The position numbers and the translations under genes were made by a program. Shown here piece after piece: positions 46,948-55,421 of a DNA stretch of 64,000 nucleotides. Positions within the stretch are counted from its first letter, which is position 1, and every line of letters starts with the position of its first letter. The notes beneath the pieces were generated by a model, which was not told the origin of the DNA, ran no database searches, and saw only the letters and a program-made list of their open reading frames with translations. Where the stretch lies: assembly GCF_002807665.1 (NCBI RefSeq), contig NZ_PEAY01000006.1, positions 84,326 to 148,325 on the forward strand, in the 5' to 3' direction. Source of the DNA: Neoalteromonas facilis (GTDB lineage Bacteria > Pseudomonadota > Gammaproteobacteria > Enterobacterales > Alteromonadaceae).

Positions 46948-47994
46948 ATGAAAACAATTGGTTATGCCGCTCACTCTTCAGACGCTCACATGGTGCCATA
47001 TCATTTTGAACGCAGAGATTTGCGCGAAAACGACGTCGCAATTGAGATTCTTTACAGTGGCATTTGTCACTCGGATTTACACACCGTAAATGGCGACTGG
47101 GGACCTCAACACTACCCGCTAGTACCCGGCCATGAAATTGTCGGACGTGTTGTTGATGTGGGTCCGGCAGTAAAGCATTACGCGGTTGGTGATTCCGTCG
47201 CTGTCGGTTGTATGGTGGATAGCTGTCAGACATGTGACCAATGCCACAATCACGAAGAGCAATACTGTCGCAACGGCATGACACCTACCTATGGTGCGCC
47301 AGATAGAGTATCGGGCGAGATCACCCAAGGCGGTTATTCGAAGCACATTGTTGTGCGTGAAGAGTTTGTTCTACGCGTACCAGATGCTCTAGATTTACCG
47401 CGCGTCGCGCCTATTTTATGTGCCGGTATCACAACCTATTCACCGCTACGCACCTGGGATGTTAAACCCGGATCTCGCGTGGGTGTTATCGGATTAGGTG
47501 GGCTTGGCCATATGGCGGTTAAATTGGCCGCTGCCATGGGAGCCAAGGTGACAGTTATCAGCCGCTCGGACAAAAAATCGGAAGAAGCCAAGCACAGTGG
47601 GGCCGAAGGAATATTGGTATCAACTGACGCGGACGCGATGAAAAAGGCCACTGCAACATTTGACCTGATAATTGATACTGTGCCGGTAAAACACAATGTG
47701 GATGACTATACGCCACTACTTGATGTTGATGGAACCTTGGTCATTGTTGGTCAAGTTGGTCCGATGAATGAATCCATGACAATCCCTTTGATTATGGGCC
47801 GCAGACGTGTTGCTGGCTCACTAATTGGTGGCATTAAAGAAACGCAAGAAGTGTTGGATTTCTGTGCTGAACACAACATTCACCCTGACTGTAAAATGAT
47901 CAAACCAGAAGAAATCAACGATGCTTTTGGACATCTTACAAAGGGTGACGTAGCACATCGATTTGTCATCGATATGGCATCATTAGCGGTTTAA
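46948..47994 (+). CDS. Zinc-dependent NAD(P) alcohol/aldehyde dehydrogenase (YahK-like)
   Basis: Medium-chain zinc dehydrogenase of the cinnamyl-alcohol/YahK group, usually an NADPH-dependent aldehyde reductase. The 348 residues contain the catalytic zinc site (GICHSDLHTVNGDWG, PGHEIVGRV), four cysteines of the structural zinc (CMVDSCQTCDQC and EEQYC near residue 95) and the Rossmann motif GVIGLGGLGHMAVKLA. AAAGGGG precedes the ATG. It ends at a strong terminator. Likely detoxifies aldehydes under the neighbouring AraC regulator. Confidence 0.9.
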   Translation: MKTIGYAAHSSDAHMVPYHFERRDLRENDVAIEILYSGICHSDLHTVNGDWGPQHYPLVPGHEIVGRVVDVGPAVKHYAVGDSVAVGCMVDSCQTCDQCHNHEEQYCRNGMTPTYGAPDRVSGEITQGGYSKHIVVREEFVLRVPDALDLPRVAPILCAGITTYSPLRTWDVKPGSRVGVIGLGGLGHMAVKLAAAMGAKVTVISRSDKKSEEAKHSGAEGILVSTDADAMKKATATFDLIIDTVPVKHNVDDYTPLLDVDGTLVIVGQVGPMNESMTIPLIMGRRRVAGSLIGGIKETQEVLDFCAEHNIHPDCKMIKPEEINDAFGHLTKGDVAHRFVIDMASLAV

Positions 47995-48011
47995 GTTTAC
48001 TATAGAAAACA

Positions 48012-48047
48012 TAAACGGTAGTTGTTTCAACTACCGTTTATTTTTTT
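48012..48047 (+). terminator. Strong terminator after the alcohol dehydrogenase gene
   Basis: TAAACGGTAGTTG (48012-48024) pairs perfectly with CAACTACCGTTTA (48028-48040) around TTT, then seven T residues. Confidence 0.95.
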
Positions 48048-48202
48048 CTCTCAATATTCGTCATTTCATTCCTACCTAGTTTCTATTTGTAACGTACATG
48101 CCAATCACTTTCCGAAGCCACCAAACGCTGTAAAAGAGCTGTCTTTACCGACCATCGTTGTCTACTCTTAGCTATAACACTGTATAAATCACAGCAGTAG
48201 GT

Positions 48203-48931
48203 ATGAGAGTTAAGCAAGTTGCGGCAAGTTTTGCGTTAAGTTTATTTTGCATATTCAGTGTAAATGCGTCCGCTCTGCCTCAATGGCCACAGGTGCTTCA
48301 TTGGGGGTACTTCAACTTTCCGCCGTTGTTATACACTGACCAAGCAGGTAGGTTAACGGGTCCACTCGCCGAGCGCGTAAAGCGCGTTCTAGAAAACGCG
48401 AATGTCCCCTACCAGACTATCGAGTATCCGAATAAACGCACTAAGTTAATGATGAATGATGGTCGCATTAACTTTAATGTGATGGCTAAATCCTTCCTAA
48501 TAGATCCACAATCTAATGTCATCAGTGATTTCCCTATTTTAGAAACGAGTATTGGAGTTTACTGGCAAGCTGGAACAGCACCGTTGACCTCTCTCGATGA
48601 TTTACAGGGAAAATCCGTCATTCTTATTTCGGGATTTTCATATGGAGAGATCCGACAGCAAATAGAAAGTTCTGCGCTAAATATAAAATCAGCTATGGAA
48701 GTCGAAAATCACGCCCGAGGATTGCAAGCCCTGCTTTTTAAAAGGGCTGACTATTTTCTCGGTTACACAGAACCTAGCAATACGGAAATTGAAACTCAAA
48801 GCTTACAAGGTATCAGTTCAATGAAAGTAGGCGCAGTCGATGTATATATGATTGTCAGCCGCGAAATGGAAAATGCGGACAAGCTGATGCGACGGCTCGA
48901 AAATTCGTACAAAGCACTCTACGAATTGTGA
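48203..48931 (+). CDS. Periplasmic solute-binding-like protein (SBP family 3)
   Basis: Secreted 242-residue protein with signal peptide (ends VNASA near residue 24) and the two-lobed fold of family 3 amino-acid-binding proteins: LHWGYFNFPPLLYTD, RLTGPLAERVKRVLE, then LDDLQGKSVILISGFSYGEI and ADYFLGYTEPSN. No ABC permease or ATPase genes are near, so it is one of the many orphan binding-like proteins of marine gammaproteobacteria; ligand unknown. Confidence 0.78.
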   Translation: MRVKQVAASFALSLFCIFSVNASALPQWPQVLHWGYFNFPPLLYTDQAGRLTGPLAERVKRVLENANVPYQTIEYPNKRTKLMMNDGRINFNVMAKSFLIDPQSNVISDFPILETSIGVYWQAGTAPLTSLDDLQGKSVILISGFSYGEIRQQIESSALNIKSAMEVENHARGLQALLFKRADYFLGYTEPSNTEIETQSLQGISSMKVGAVDVYMIVSREMENADKLMRRLENSYKALYEL

Positions 48932-49091
48932 TATTGAGTTCAACAGCTTCCAGCAACAAGTTTCATGCCTTTCAGATGGCCATGTCGCCCAAACTGGTTT
49001 GGAATAGCAATTCTTTAAAATCTACCCGTAATATGGGTCACAATCGCCGGTCAACCTCACGCAAGCATGACATATCTTAATATCTACTCTA

Positions 49092-49129
49092 GTTCGTCAC
49101 CCTGATGAAAATCAGGTTCGGCTGGATAT
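49092..49129 (+). repeat. REP-like palindromic repeat, copy 1
   Basis: A 38-base unit with a small stem CCTGA/TCAGG around TGAAAA, followed by TTCGGCTGGATAT. It is a degenerate version of copy 2, which begins 9 bases later. Confidence 0.7.
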
Positions 49130-49137
49130 CTTCTTAA

Positions 49138-49177
49138 GTCCGTCATCCTGACGAAAGTCAGGATCGGCTTGGTATGT
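49138..49177 (+). repeat. REP-like palindromic repeat, copy 2
   Basis: CGTCATCCTGACGAAAGTCA is followed by GGATCGGCTTGGTAT. The stem ATCCTGAC/GTCAGGAT is perfect around GAAA. Such CGTCATCC-type palindromes recur in marine gammaproteobacterial genomes. Confidence 0.75.
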
Positions 49178-49380
49178 ATTTCAGACGGTCAGCTTTGTAG
49201 CATATAAAAGACAAAGAGGGACATTAAGCGGACGTTCACTACCTCTTCGCTCTCATATACTTTGGGGCTTCTAGAAGTGCTGTAATCTATACTAGTTCAA
49301 TCTTTCCGGGAGAGTTTAATAGGCAAGTAGTGGCACAAACCTTTAGTTATAGACTGTGCACTTGACAGTAAGTCTTCGAA

Positions 49381-49800
49381 TTAACCATTAGTTTTAACAC
49401 TTGCCGATACATTAACCAATTTCCACCCCCCTGATGCTTTGGACCAGACTTGCGTTCCAGCCCCTCCAGCCAATAATGAATCACCTGATTTTAAAACCAC
49501 TTCAGCAATATATTCATTTACTAAAATAGCCGTACAGCGATTTAGCACTGTTATTTTTACTTTCGTAAATTCAAGTGAATTATATTTTTCAAGAGCATGT
49601 ATCTGTTGACGATAATAACTTTCGAAGTCACTCAATTCATGAAATACACAGCCATCAAAGTTTAATGCAGTGAATTTTTTCTTATCAAAAAACGCCATGT
49701 AAGCATTAATATTGAGTGAGCTAGCGGCGACCGCTACTCCTTCGAAAGCTTGGTAAACTTCAGCCTCTATTTGTACGTCTAAATATTTATCTAAACTCAT
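49381..49800 (-). CDS. SnoaL/NTF2-like protein
   Basis: A 139-residue soluble protein of the SnoaL/NTF2-like cone fold: N-terminal helices (VYQAFEGVAVAASSLNINAYMAFF near residues 15-38), then strands ending AGGAGTQVWSKASGGWKLVNV. No signal peptide. ATG 49800 is preferred, with AAAGGATG about 13 bases upstream; an ATG at 49815 adjoins that site too closely. Function unknown. The gene and its neighbours are AT-rich compared with the flanking housekeeping genes. Confidence 0.68.
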   Translation of the reverse strand: MSLDKYLDVQIEAEVYQAFEGVAVAASSLNINAYMAFFDKKKFTALNFDGCVFHELSDFESYYRQQIHALEKYNSLEFTKVKITVLNRCTAILVNEYIAEVVLKSGDSLLAGGAGTQVWSKASGGWKLVNVSASVKTNG

Positions 49801-50145
49801 ATTTTTTGAACACATCCTTTAGCAACGATGAGTGAAACGAGTAATAATATTTTTTAACACTATACGGATTATTCACTCCATGCTCGAAAAGTCATATGAA
49901 GCCTCCATATGCATATTTTATAGGCACCTAAATTTAACTCGTTGGTTTCAAGTCTGAAAAATGGTGTTTGAATCGCAATCTCGACCACTTTAAAACTAGG
50001 CTAGAGCAGTTACCAGAGTATGAATACCCAGTAAGGTTCGTTCTTATATATTAAAGTGAACTCTCTTCATAAAAGCTGTAGCACCTGCGAATATTAGCTT
50101 GGTCTCACATATTTCAGCCTTTCATGAAAATTTACTCTTTCTTAA
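49801..50145. other. AT-rich non-coding gap
   Basis: About 345 bases with no supported gene, repeat or terminator. It lies between two minus-strand genes and must hold the promoter of the SnoaL-like gene. Confidence 0.5.
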
Positions 50146-50850
50146 TCATGTACTTCTAGGTCCTGTTGAACTATTTTGTTTCATTGGGTTTGCTCCCATA
50201 ATAATTAGCCATAAGCAGATCCCTATTTCTCCAATTGATGCTGGCTTAGAAACATAACTAGGTAAAATTAGTTCAGGAAAAAGCATTCTACAGAAAAATA
50301 TTACGAGGTAACCAAAGCATCCTAGCATTAGGCAAACACCGATAACTTTGGGAATATTATTTGATTTATATGCGAGATATCCAAACGGAAAAAGCCACAG
50401 CCCCCAAAATATTTGCACTACTGAGATCCCATTATTATACGATTTCAATGACAACATAATCTTGGTTTGAATAGTTTGCATATCCAAGTGATTGAGATAT
50501 GTAGCGTTACCAAGCAAAGTTAATACATCAATTTTATTTACCATATTGAATATGGAAATAGGTACGCTAACTGCTGATAGTATGACCATCATTACAGCTA
50601 CATCTCTTTGGATGTCACGGAAAAGTTTATATAAAACGAATGGTAAAATTAGGTAAAATATATAGCTTAAAATACCTGCTACAATGCCTGCTCTGAAAAG
50701 CGATTCATTGTTTGAAATGTTTTCAAATGTCGCTGACGCATCGTTAAAATCTATTAATTGTGCAGGCACATAAAGCAAATTATAAATACCAGTTAGAACG
50801 ACCAGCAAGTAGATAAAACCTGCTAATCGAGCTGTTGCGTTTTTAGACAT
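50146..50850 (-). CDS. DUF4386-family membrane protein
   Basis: A 234-residue membrane protein with about six hydrophobic helices. The start SKNATARLAGFIYLLVVLTGIY and LFRAGIVAGILSYIFYLILP are characteristic of DUF4386, a family of unknown function common in accessory regions. It begins 3 bases after the membrane protein gene at 50854-51375 and is probably co-transcribed with it. AT-rich codon use suggests acquisition by transfer. Confidence 0.78.
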   Translation of the reverse strand: MSKNATARLAGFIYLLVVLTGIYNLLYVPAQLIDFNDASATFENISNNESLFRAGIVAGILSYIFYLILPFVLYKLFRDIQRDVAVMMVILSAVSVPISIFNMVNKIDVLTLLGNATYLNHLDMQTIQTKIMLSLKSYNNGISVVQIFWGLWLFPFGYLAYKSNNIPKVIGVCLMLGCFGYLVIFFCRMLFPELILPSYVSKPASIGEIGICLWLIIMGANPMKQNSSTGPRST

Positions 50851-50853
50851 CCC

Positions 50854-51375
50854 TTATTCTCCTGCAGGTTTGTCGCTAACTTCCTTTTTACGCTTCCAAG
50901 GTTCAATTGGGTGAGCAAAATATCTCCACCAAACATATTTCCATGGAACGCAAATAATTATTAAACCAACTCCAATTAACGAACCTTTGACGCTCACGAT
51001 GCCCGGAATTTCCTCGCCTGCCAGCCATAGTGGTAACGCGACAACAGCTAACCAAACAGCTTTCCAGATGATTTCGAATAGCATGACGGGTAAAAAAGCT
51101 ATTGGGCGAAACATGCCGCCAACAGCCAATATAGCAAGAGCAAATAGTAGCGAGTGCCCCACTCCTCGCCATGGAGTCCAGTCAGAAGGTCCCTCTAAAA
51201 TTGACATCAACTGCCATCTACCGATGACAAACACTAATCCTGCAAAAAACAATCTAAGCCCCCAAGTTTTCCATAGGGGGATTACAGGGGGCGCCTCAAG
51301 CACTACCCCATACTGGCTTTGATTACTTTTACTTATTTCGGCACTTTCTTGCTCAATAGTAGGATTACTTTTCAT
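50854..51375 (-). CDS. Uncharacterised four-helix membrane protein
   Basis: Not recognised. From ATG 51375 the product is 173 residues: a polar N-terminus, then about four hydrophobic helices (WGLRLFFAGLVFVIGRWQLM, HSLLFALAILAVGGMF, AVWLAVVALPLWLAG, GSLIGVGLIIICVPWKYVWW) and a charged C-terminal tail. It is coupled to the DUF4386 gene and divergent from a membrane-bound AraC-type regulator that begins 150 bases away, a likely controller. Confidence 0.65.
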   Translation of the reverse strand: MKSNPTIEQESAEISKSNQSQYGVVLEAPPVIPLWKTWGLRLFFAGLVFVIGRWQLMSILEGPSDWTPWRGVGHSLLFALAILAVGGMFRPIAFLPVMLFEIIWKAVWLAVVALPLWLAGEEIPGIVSVKGSLIGVGLIIICVPWKYVWWRYFAHPIEPWKRKKEVSDKPAGE

Positions 51376-51525
51376 AATATCTCTCGTTTGCAAAATTCGC
51401 CGCCATGGTGCCATCGATATAGACTTAAGAAGTGTCGAATTTCAAAATCGATGCACGAAAAGACAAAAAAATAGAAAAGAACAGAAGGTATTGTAAAATT
51501 TGTCAAAAAGAGTGAGGAGTAAAAG

Positions 51526-52578
51526 TTGGGGTCGTTGAATCTTGCGCAATTATTTGTAGTTGTACTGAGTCTGATATTAGCCATCAATCATTTTCGTCAG
51601 AGAGAAAAGCATCTATTACATTTAGTTTTCGCGATTTTTTGTGCATCCTCTTCTATGTACTTAACGCACAAGTTGGCCAGTCACTATTGGGAGCCATATC
51701 ATCACTTGATTGGCACAATGGGAGTTTTTACATCAAGTGGATATTGGTTATTTGCACGAACATTTTTTCGAAAAAAAAATCCAATTAATCGCCACCACCT
51801 TCTTTTCGTAGGCATACTCTCATCATGCTTAATACTTCTGCACCTTTTACTATTTTCTGAAAAAATGTGGCCGGTAGATTCAGGTTGGCTGCCCAAACTG
51901 ACCACCGTTTTAACAGAAACGGTGGCGATATTATATCCAGGCATGCTCATTCTTATTTTTTGGGAAGGCTACCGAGTATTGCAAAACGCAACTGCAATAC
52001 AGCGTAAAATAGCCACCATTTTCTTAACATCATTCATTTTTTGCGTTGTCAGTGTCATGTTGTTAGGAGCTGTAATTTCTAAAGAATTTTTAGCCGGTAC
52101 AGGGCGAGAATGGCTTTCAGTTTTCGCTTTCTTAGTAATACTAATTAGTACTCATGGGTTAATTCACTTGCGCCAACGACTGCTTATTCAACAGGAAAAA
52201 AGCACAGACTCCTCTGTTAAAGAAGAAAACATATTGGCTCATAAAATTTATACATTGTTAGCTGAAGAAAAACGTTTCTTGGAGCCAAATTTACGCGTTG
52301 TAGATATTGCTCGCGAGATTGACGTTCCTGAGTATCGTATCCGAGCTATCATGCTTAACCACTTTAATGCCAAAAACTTTAATCATTACGTTAACCGTAT
52401 GCGTATAGAATACGCCAAAACCATATTGACAGCGCCGGACAAACAAGACTGGCCCATATTAGTTATTGGTATTGAGAGTGGCTTTGCCTCTGCTGCGCCT
52501 TTTGCGCGAGCGTTTAAGGAGTTTACAGGCTGTACACCCGGACAATATCGAAAAAGTAGCGGTAAAATAAACTTGTAG
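51526..52578 (+). CDS. Membrane-anchored AraC-type regulator
   Basis: A 350-residue protein with an N-terminal block of about seven hydrophobic helices (residues 5-215) and a C-terminal AraC-type DNA-binding domain (VVDIAREIDVPEYRIRAIML; SGFASAAPFARAFKEFTGCTPGQY). This design occurs in marine bacteria as one-component membrane sensors. TTG 51526 is well supported by AGGAG 6 bases upstream. Its ligand is unknown; it is divergent from the two membrane protein genes on its left. Confidence 0.85.
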   Translation: MGSLNLAQLFVVVLSLILAINHFRQREKHLLHLVFAIFCASSSMYLTHKLASHYWEPYHHLIGTMGVFTSSGYWLFARTFFRKKNPINRHHLLFVGILSSCLILLHLLLFSEKMWPVDSGWLPKLTTVLTETVAILYPGMLILIFWEGYRVLQNATAIQRKIATIFLTSFIFCVVSVMLLGAVISKEFLAGTGREWLSVFAFLVILISTHGLIHLRQRLLIQQEKSTDSSVKEENILAHKIYTLLAEEKRFLEPNLRVVDIAREIDVPEYRIRAIMLNHFNAKNFNHYVNRMRIEYAKTILTAPDKQDWPILVIGIESGFASAAPFARAFKEFTGCTPGQYRKSSGKINL

Positions 52579-52989
52579 ACTTCTTTAGGAACTTTTTTTA
52601 ATTACATCTCGAAATATGTTTGAGAGTTAGTAAAAGCATAGCGAGAAGGTCCACCGTTCACCAAAAGCTGATATGTCTATTCTTTGAACAAATGTCTACA
52701 AAACGCACAAATTGATCATTCAGCAACTCACATTCGGCTTATTGTTGAACGACCGGAAGTTGCCTTAAGCCGACCGATATTCCTTTTTAAGCGAAAGCTT
52801 ACTAATTATTTTTTAACCACAACTTTTCAGATTTGAAAGCATAAGCGTACTGTGGATACAGAAGTAATATGAGCAAGATAAAAGTTATGGTTTAACTAAT
52901 TAAAGCGCCTACCGAACCTAAGAATTCGAACCATATGTATGACAGAGCGAGGACTTCGCCCAACACATGTTGCATGTATTCTAAAACGA
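52579..52989. other. Non-coding gap
   Basis: About 410 bases with no supported gene. A stretch near 52720-52780 (ATTCGGCTTATTG, then AAGTTGCCTTAAGCCGACCG) has an arrangement seen in decayed intergenic repeats, but I can find no clear partner in this window. Confidence 0.45.
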
Positions 52990-53400
52990 TTAATTTTTAT
53001 TTGCAGACCAAGCCATAAGAAAATTCCTACCCTCTGATAAGGTTTGCCCCTCAATATCGCCCTCGATAGTCATTCTGCCTGACGTTGAATAGAGCCCGCT
53101 ATTGTCTGAAGTGATCAGGGCGAAAATAAGAGTGTTCTCATAAAATGTATATCGAGCCGTCTGGAAACTTGTTTGATAAAAGTCTCCCTCTAGCGTCCCA
53201 TCATCGTTGACTTTAGTTATGGTCATTTGTGTGCTTGATGGAGGTGACGTTGGTGAGTAATACAATGACACTTGCCATTCACCTACAAGTTTTAATTTTA
53301 GATCGCTTTGTATATCTTCTTGTTCTTCTCCCCCAGCGATAAAGCTAAATACAAGGAGAGCAAACGTGCAGTACAGTTTTTTGATGAAATGTTTTTTCAT
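52990..53400 (-). CDS. Uncharacterised small secreted protein
   Basis: Not recognised. From ATG 53400 the product is 136 residues: a signal peptide (MKKHFIKKLYCTFALLVFSF), an acidic spacer, then a beta-rich domain, LVGEWQVSLYYSPTSPPSST through GDIEGQTLSEGRNFLMAWS, resembling small lipocalin-like or 'hydrolase-inhibitor' type barrels. There is no lipobox. The ribosome site is weak. Confidence 0.6.
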   Translation of the reverse strand: MKKHFIKKLYCTFALLVFSFIAGGEEQEDIQSDLKLKLVGEWQVSLYYSPTSPPSSTQMTITKVNDDGTLEGDFYQTSFQTARYTFYENTLIFALITSDNSGLYSTSGRMTIEGDIEGQTLSEGRNFLMAWSANKN

Positions 53401-53589
53401 TGGGCTAGCTCTGAAGATCCATTGTTTTAACAATAGCTGTTGAATGTGAACCTTCCCACTCCTAATAGAGCAATGATTGGTTCTTGATTTAGTTTACGCG
53501 CCAGGGATCATTCATTTAACTGCTAACATTGAAGACGTCACCAATATAGAGGTATGTTCTACTCAGTCTAGGATGAATTTGGAATCGCT

Positions 53590-54054
53590 ATGAATATTTC
53601 AACACGGGCATCGCTATTGGGCATCTGCGCTCTTATGATTACCTTCTCTAATTTTGTACACGCAAACGCAGCAAGCGATGCCGAGCAAGAAGTGCGTTCA
53701 GTTGAGTCAGCATTTGCCCAAACGATGGCAGACAGAGATCTCGATGCTTTTGCAAGTTTCATTGCGGAAGATGCCGTTTTTATCGGTCAAAACGCCTTGC
53801 GCGGAAAAAAGGCCATTGTTGATGCATGGAGCGCTTATTATACAGATGCCGACGCCCCGTTTTCATGGAAGCCTGAAACAGTTGTAGTCACTGGCTCTGG
53901 TGATATTGCCTTAAGTACCGGGCCCGTTACCAATCAGCAAGGTCGAGTGTTCGCGTATTACCACTCAACCTGGCGAAAGCAAGGCAATGGTGAATGGAAA
54001 ATCATTCTGGATAAAGGTCACAAATATTGCTCGCCAACAAGTACCGAAAACTGA
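53590..54054 (+). CDS. Secreted SnoaL/DUF4440-type protein
   Basis: A 154-residue protein with signal peptide (cleavage near VHANA) and an NTF2-like DUF4440 domain: EVRSVESAFAQTMADRDLDAFASF, AVFIGQNALRGKKAIVDAW, and a terminal YYHSTWRKQGNGEWKIILD. Function unknown; relatives include steroid isomerase-like and ketosteroid-binding proteins. It is convergent with the CNNM gene. Unrelated in detail to the cytoplasmic SnoaL-like protein at 49381. Confidence 0.75.
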   Translation: MNISTRASLLGICALMITFSNFVHANAASDAEQEVRSVESAFAQTMADRDLDAFASFIAEDAVFIGQNALRGKKAIVDAWSAYYTDADAPFSWKPETVVVTGSGDIALSTGPVTNQQGRVFAYYHSTWRKQGNGEWKIILDKGHKYCSPTSTEN

Positions 54055-54072
54055 TTTGATGGCGGGGTGTGA

Positions 54073-55137
54073 CTATTGGTCGATTTGATGAGATTGCGCT
54101 TCAGCTAGCAACTTCTCTTGTCGCTTTGACACAATACGTGCAAGGCGCTTCATACTGACAGTATTGTCCTTTTCATCAATGATATCGACACCCAGTAGTT
54201 TCTCAAGCAGGTCTTCCAAGGTCAGAATTCCGACTAAACCGCCATATTCATCAACGACCAACAACATATGTACATGGTTGTCGATAAAATGATTAAACGT
54301 TACCGAAAGCGGCATACTGTCGAGCAAGGTCACTAATGGCTTAACGTACTCTTTTAAGGTTTTCTCACCATTCCCTCTCGCCTGTGCAACCAGCAGATCA
54401 GAGCGCATGACGTAGCCGGTCACCTTCTCATTGTCGTTATCTTCATAAACTGGGATGCGGGAAAATTCCAGGCTCCCATGTTTATGGAAAAACGCTTCAA
54501 CCGTTGTACTTTCATCTACGGAAAAGATACGCGTTCTATGGGTTATGGCATCACGTACTTTCAAGCTGTGTAGGTTCAACACATTTTGCACAAAGGCGAC
54601 TTCTTGGCTTGCCAGTTGCCCTTCTTCCGCTGACAACTTAGCCATCAGTTGCAGCTCTGTGCGATTCAAGCCTCGCAAAGGGCTGTCTTCTTTAAACCCT
54701 TTGGTCAACCATTCCGACATTTTTACGAACGGGTAAAGCACAAAAATAAGATACTTCAAAAAGTAGGCTGTGGCTGGTGCAAGTTGGCGCCAAAAAGTAG
54801 CCCCCAGCGTTTTAGGGATAATCTCTGAGAACACCAAAATAAGCAGAGTTAATACCGCGGAAATCACACCTAAATAGGCTTCACCGAATACCGCCGCAGC
54901 TTGGGCTCCCGCTCCAGCAGCTCCCATAGTATGCGCAATAGTGTTCAAGGTTAAAATTGCTGCTAGTGGCTGGTTAATATTGCCACTTAACTTTTCAAGC
55001 AACACACCTGACGCCTTTTCACGATGCTTTAAGGAAGAAATATAGGCCGGAGAGATACTTAAAATAACCGCCTCAGCGATAGAGCACAGAAATGAAAATC
55101 CAAGCGCAATCAAGACATAAATTGTCAGCAGAAACAT
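54073..55137 (-). CDS. CNNM/CorC-family (DUF21 plus CBS pair) membrane protein
   Basis: Inner-membrane protein of the CNNM/CorB-CorC family, linked to magnesium or cobalt efflux. The DUF21 part (about residues 1-170) has four helices, the start FSFLCSIAEAVILSISPAYI and NTIAHTMGAAGAGAQAA. Two CBS motifs follow (RTRIFSVDESTTVEAFF; VHMLLVVDEYGGLVGILTLEDLLEKLLG). The usual third transporter-associated domain is absent, since the protein ends soon after the CBS pair. ATG 55137 is used; a TTG at 55149 is possible. Confidence 0.85.
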   Translation of the reverse strand: MFLLTIYVLIALGFSFLCSIAEAVILSISPAYISSLKHREKASGVLLEKLSGNINQPLAAILTLNTIAHTMGAAGAGAQAAAVFGEAYLGVISAVLTLLILVFSEIIPKTLGATFWRQLAPATAYFLKYLIFVLYPFVKMSEWLTKGFKEDSPLRGLNRTELQLMAKLSAEEGQLASQEVAFVQNVLNLHSLKVRDAITHRTRIFSVDESTTVEAFFHKHGSLEFSRIPVYEDNDNEKVTGYVMRSDLLVAQARGNGEKTLKEYVKPLVTLLDSMPLSVTFNHFIDNHVHMLLVVDEYGGLVGILTLEDLLEKLLGVDIIDEKDNTVSMKRLARIVSKRQEKLLAEAQSHQIDQ

Positions 55138-55375
55138 AGTAGAAACCAAAAAAAGACCGACAGGTATTATGCAGCAGTTGGACTCTTCTTCAAGGGAATT
55201 TTAGCGCTAACATCTCTGCATTTCTCTCTGCGATTTATTCGTGTTTGTCGGTTCAATACACTAATCACTGGTTCTCTGAATCCCAAACTCGCTTGGTGTT
55301 TTTAAGTGATTCTTTGTACTTTATTCGCACAAATTAAGAGTTTGCTATTAAAACCTGTAATTTTTTGCGCTTAAC

Positions 55376-55421
55376 ACCTATCTCCTACTAAACTGATGAC
55401 GAAGTGTAGTGGGAGATAGGT
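55376..55421 (+). promoter_or_regulatory. Leader hairpin that sequesters the ribosome site of the cupredoxin operon
   Basis: CCTATCTCCTACTA (55377-55390) pairs with TAGTGGGAGATAGG (55407-55420) with a single T-G wobble; A55376-T55421 extends the stem to 15 pairs around a 16-base loop. The 3' arm contains GGGAG (55411-55415), the ribosome site spaced 6 bases from TTG 55422, so folding should block initiation. There is no T run, which argues against a terminator. An RNA thermometer, protein-bound leader or antisense target are all possible. Confidence 0.75.

Larger units (their letters stand above)
48932..49380. other. Non-coding gap with REP-like repeats
   Basis: About 450 bases without a supported gene. 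Its only clear structure is the pair of imperfect palindromic repeats at 49092-49177. No integrase, attC site or tRNA is visible. Confidence 0.6.

Noticed and set aside
46931..47346. Long antisense frames inside the alcohol dehydrogenase gene
   Set aside because: They lie opposite clearly coding, conserved dehydrogenase sequence and have no start signals.
48932..53500. Chromosomal integron or genomic island
   Set aside because: Although small orphan genes and gaps suggest cassettes, no attC-like sites, integrase or tRNA flank is visible.
55376..55421. Rho-independent terminator
   Set aside because: The stem is strong but has no T tract and its arm contains the ribosome site of the next gene, so a translational role is more likely.
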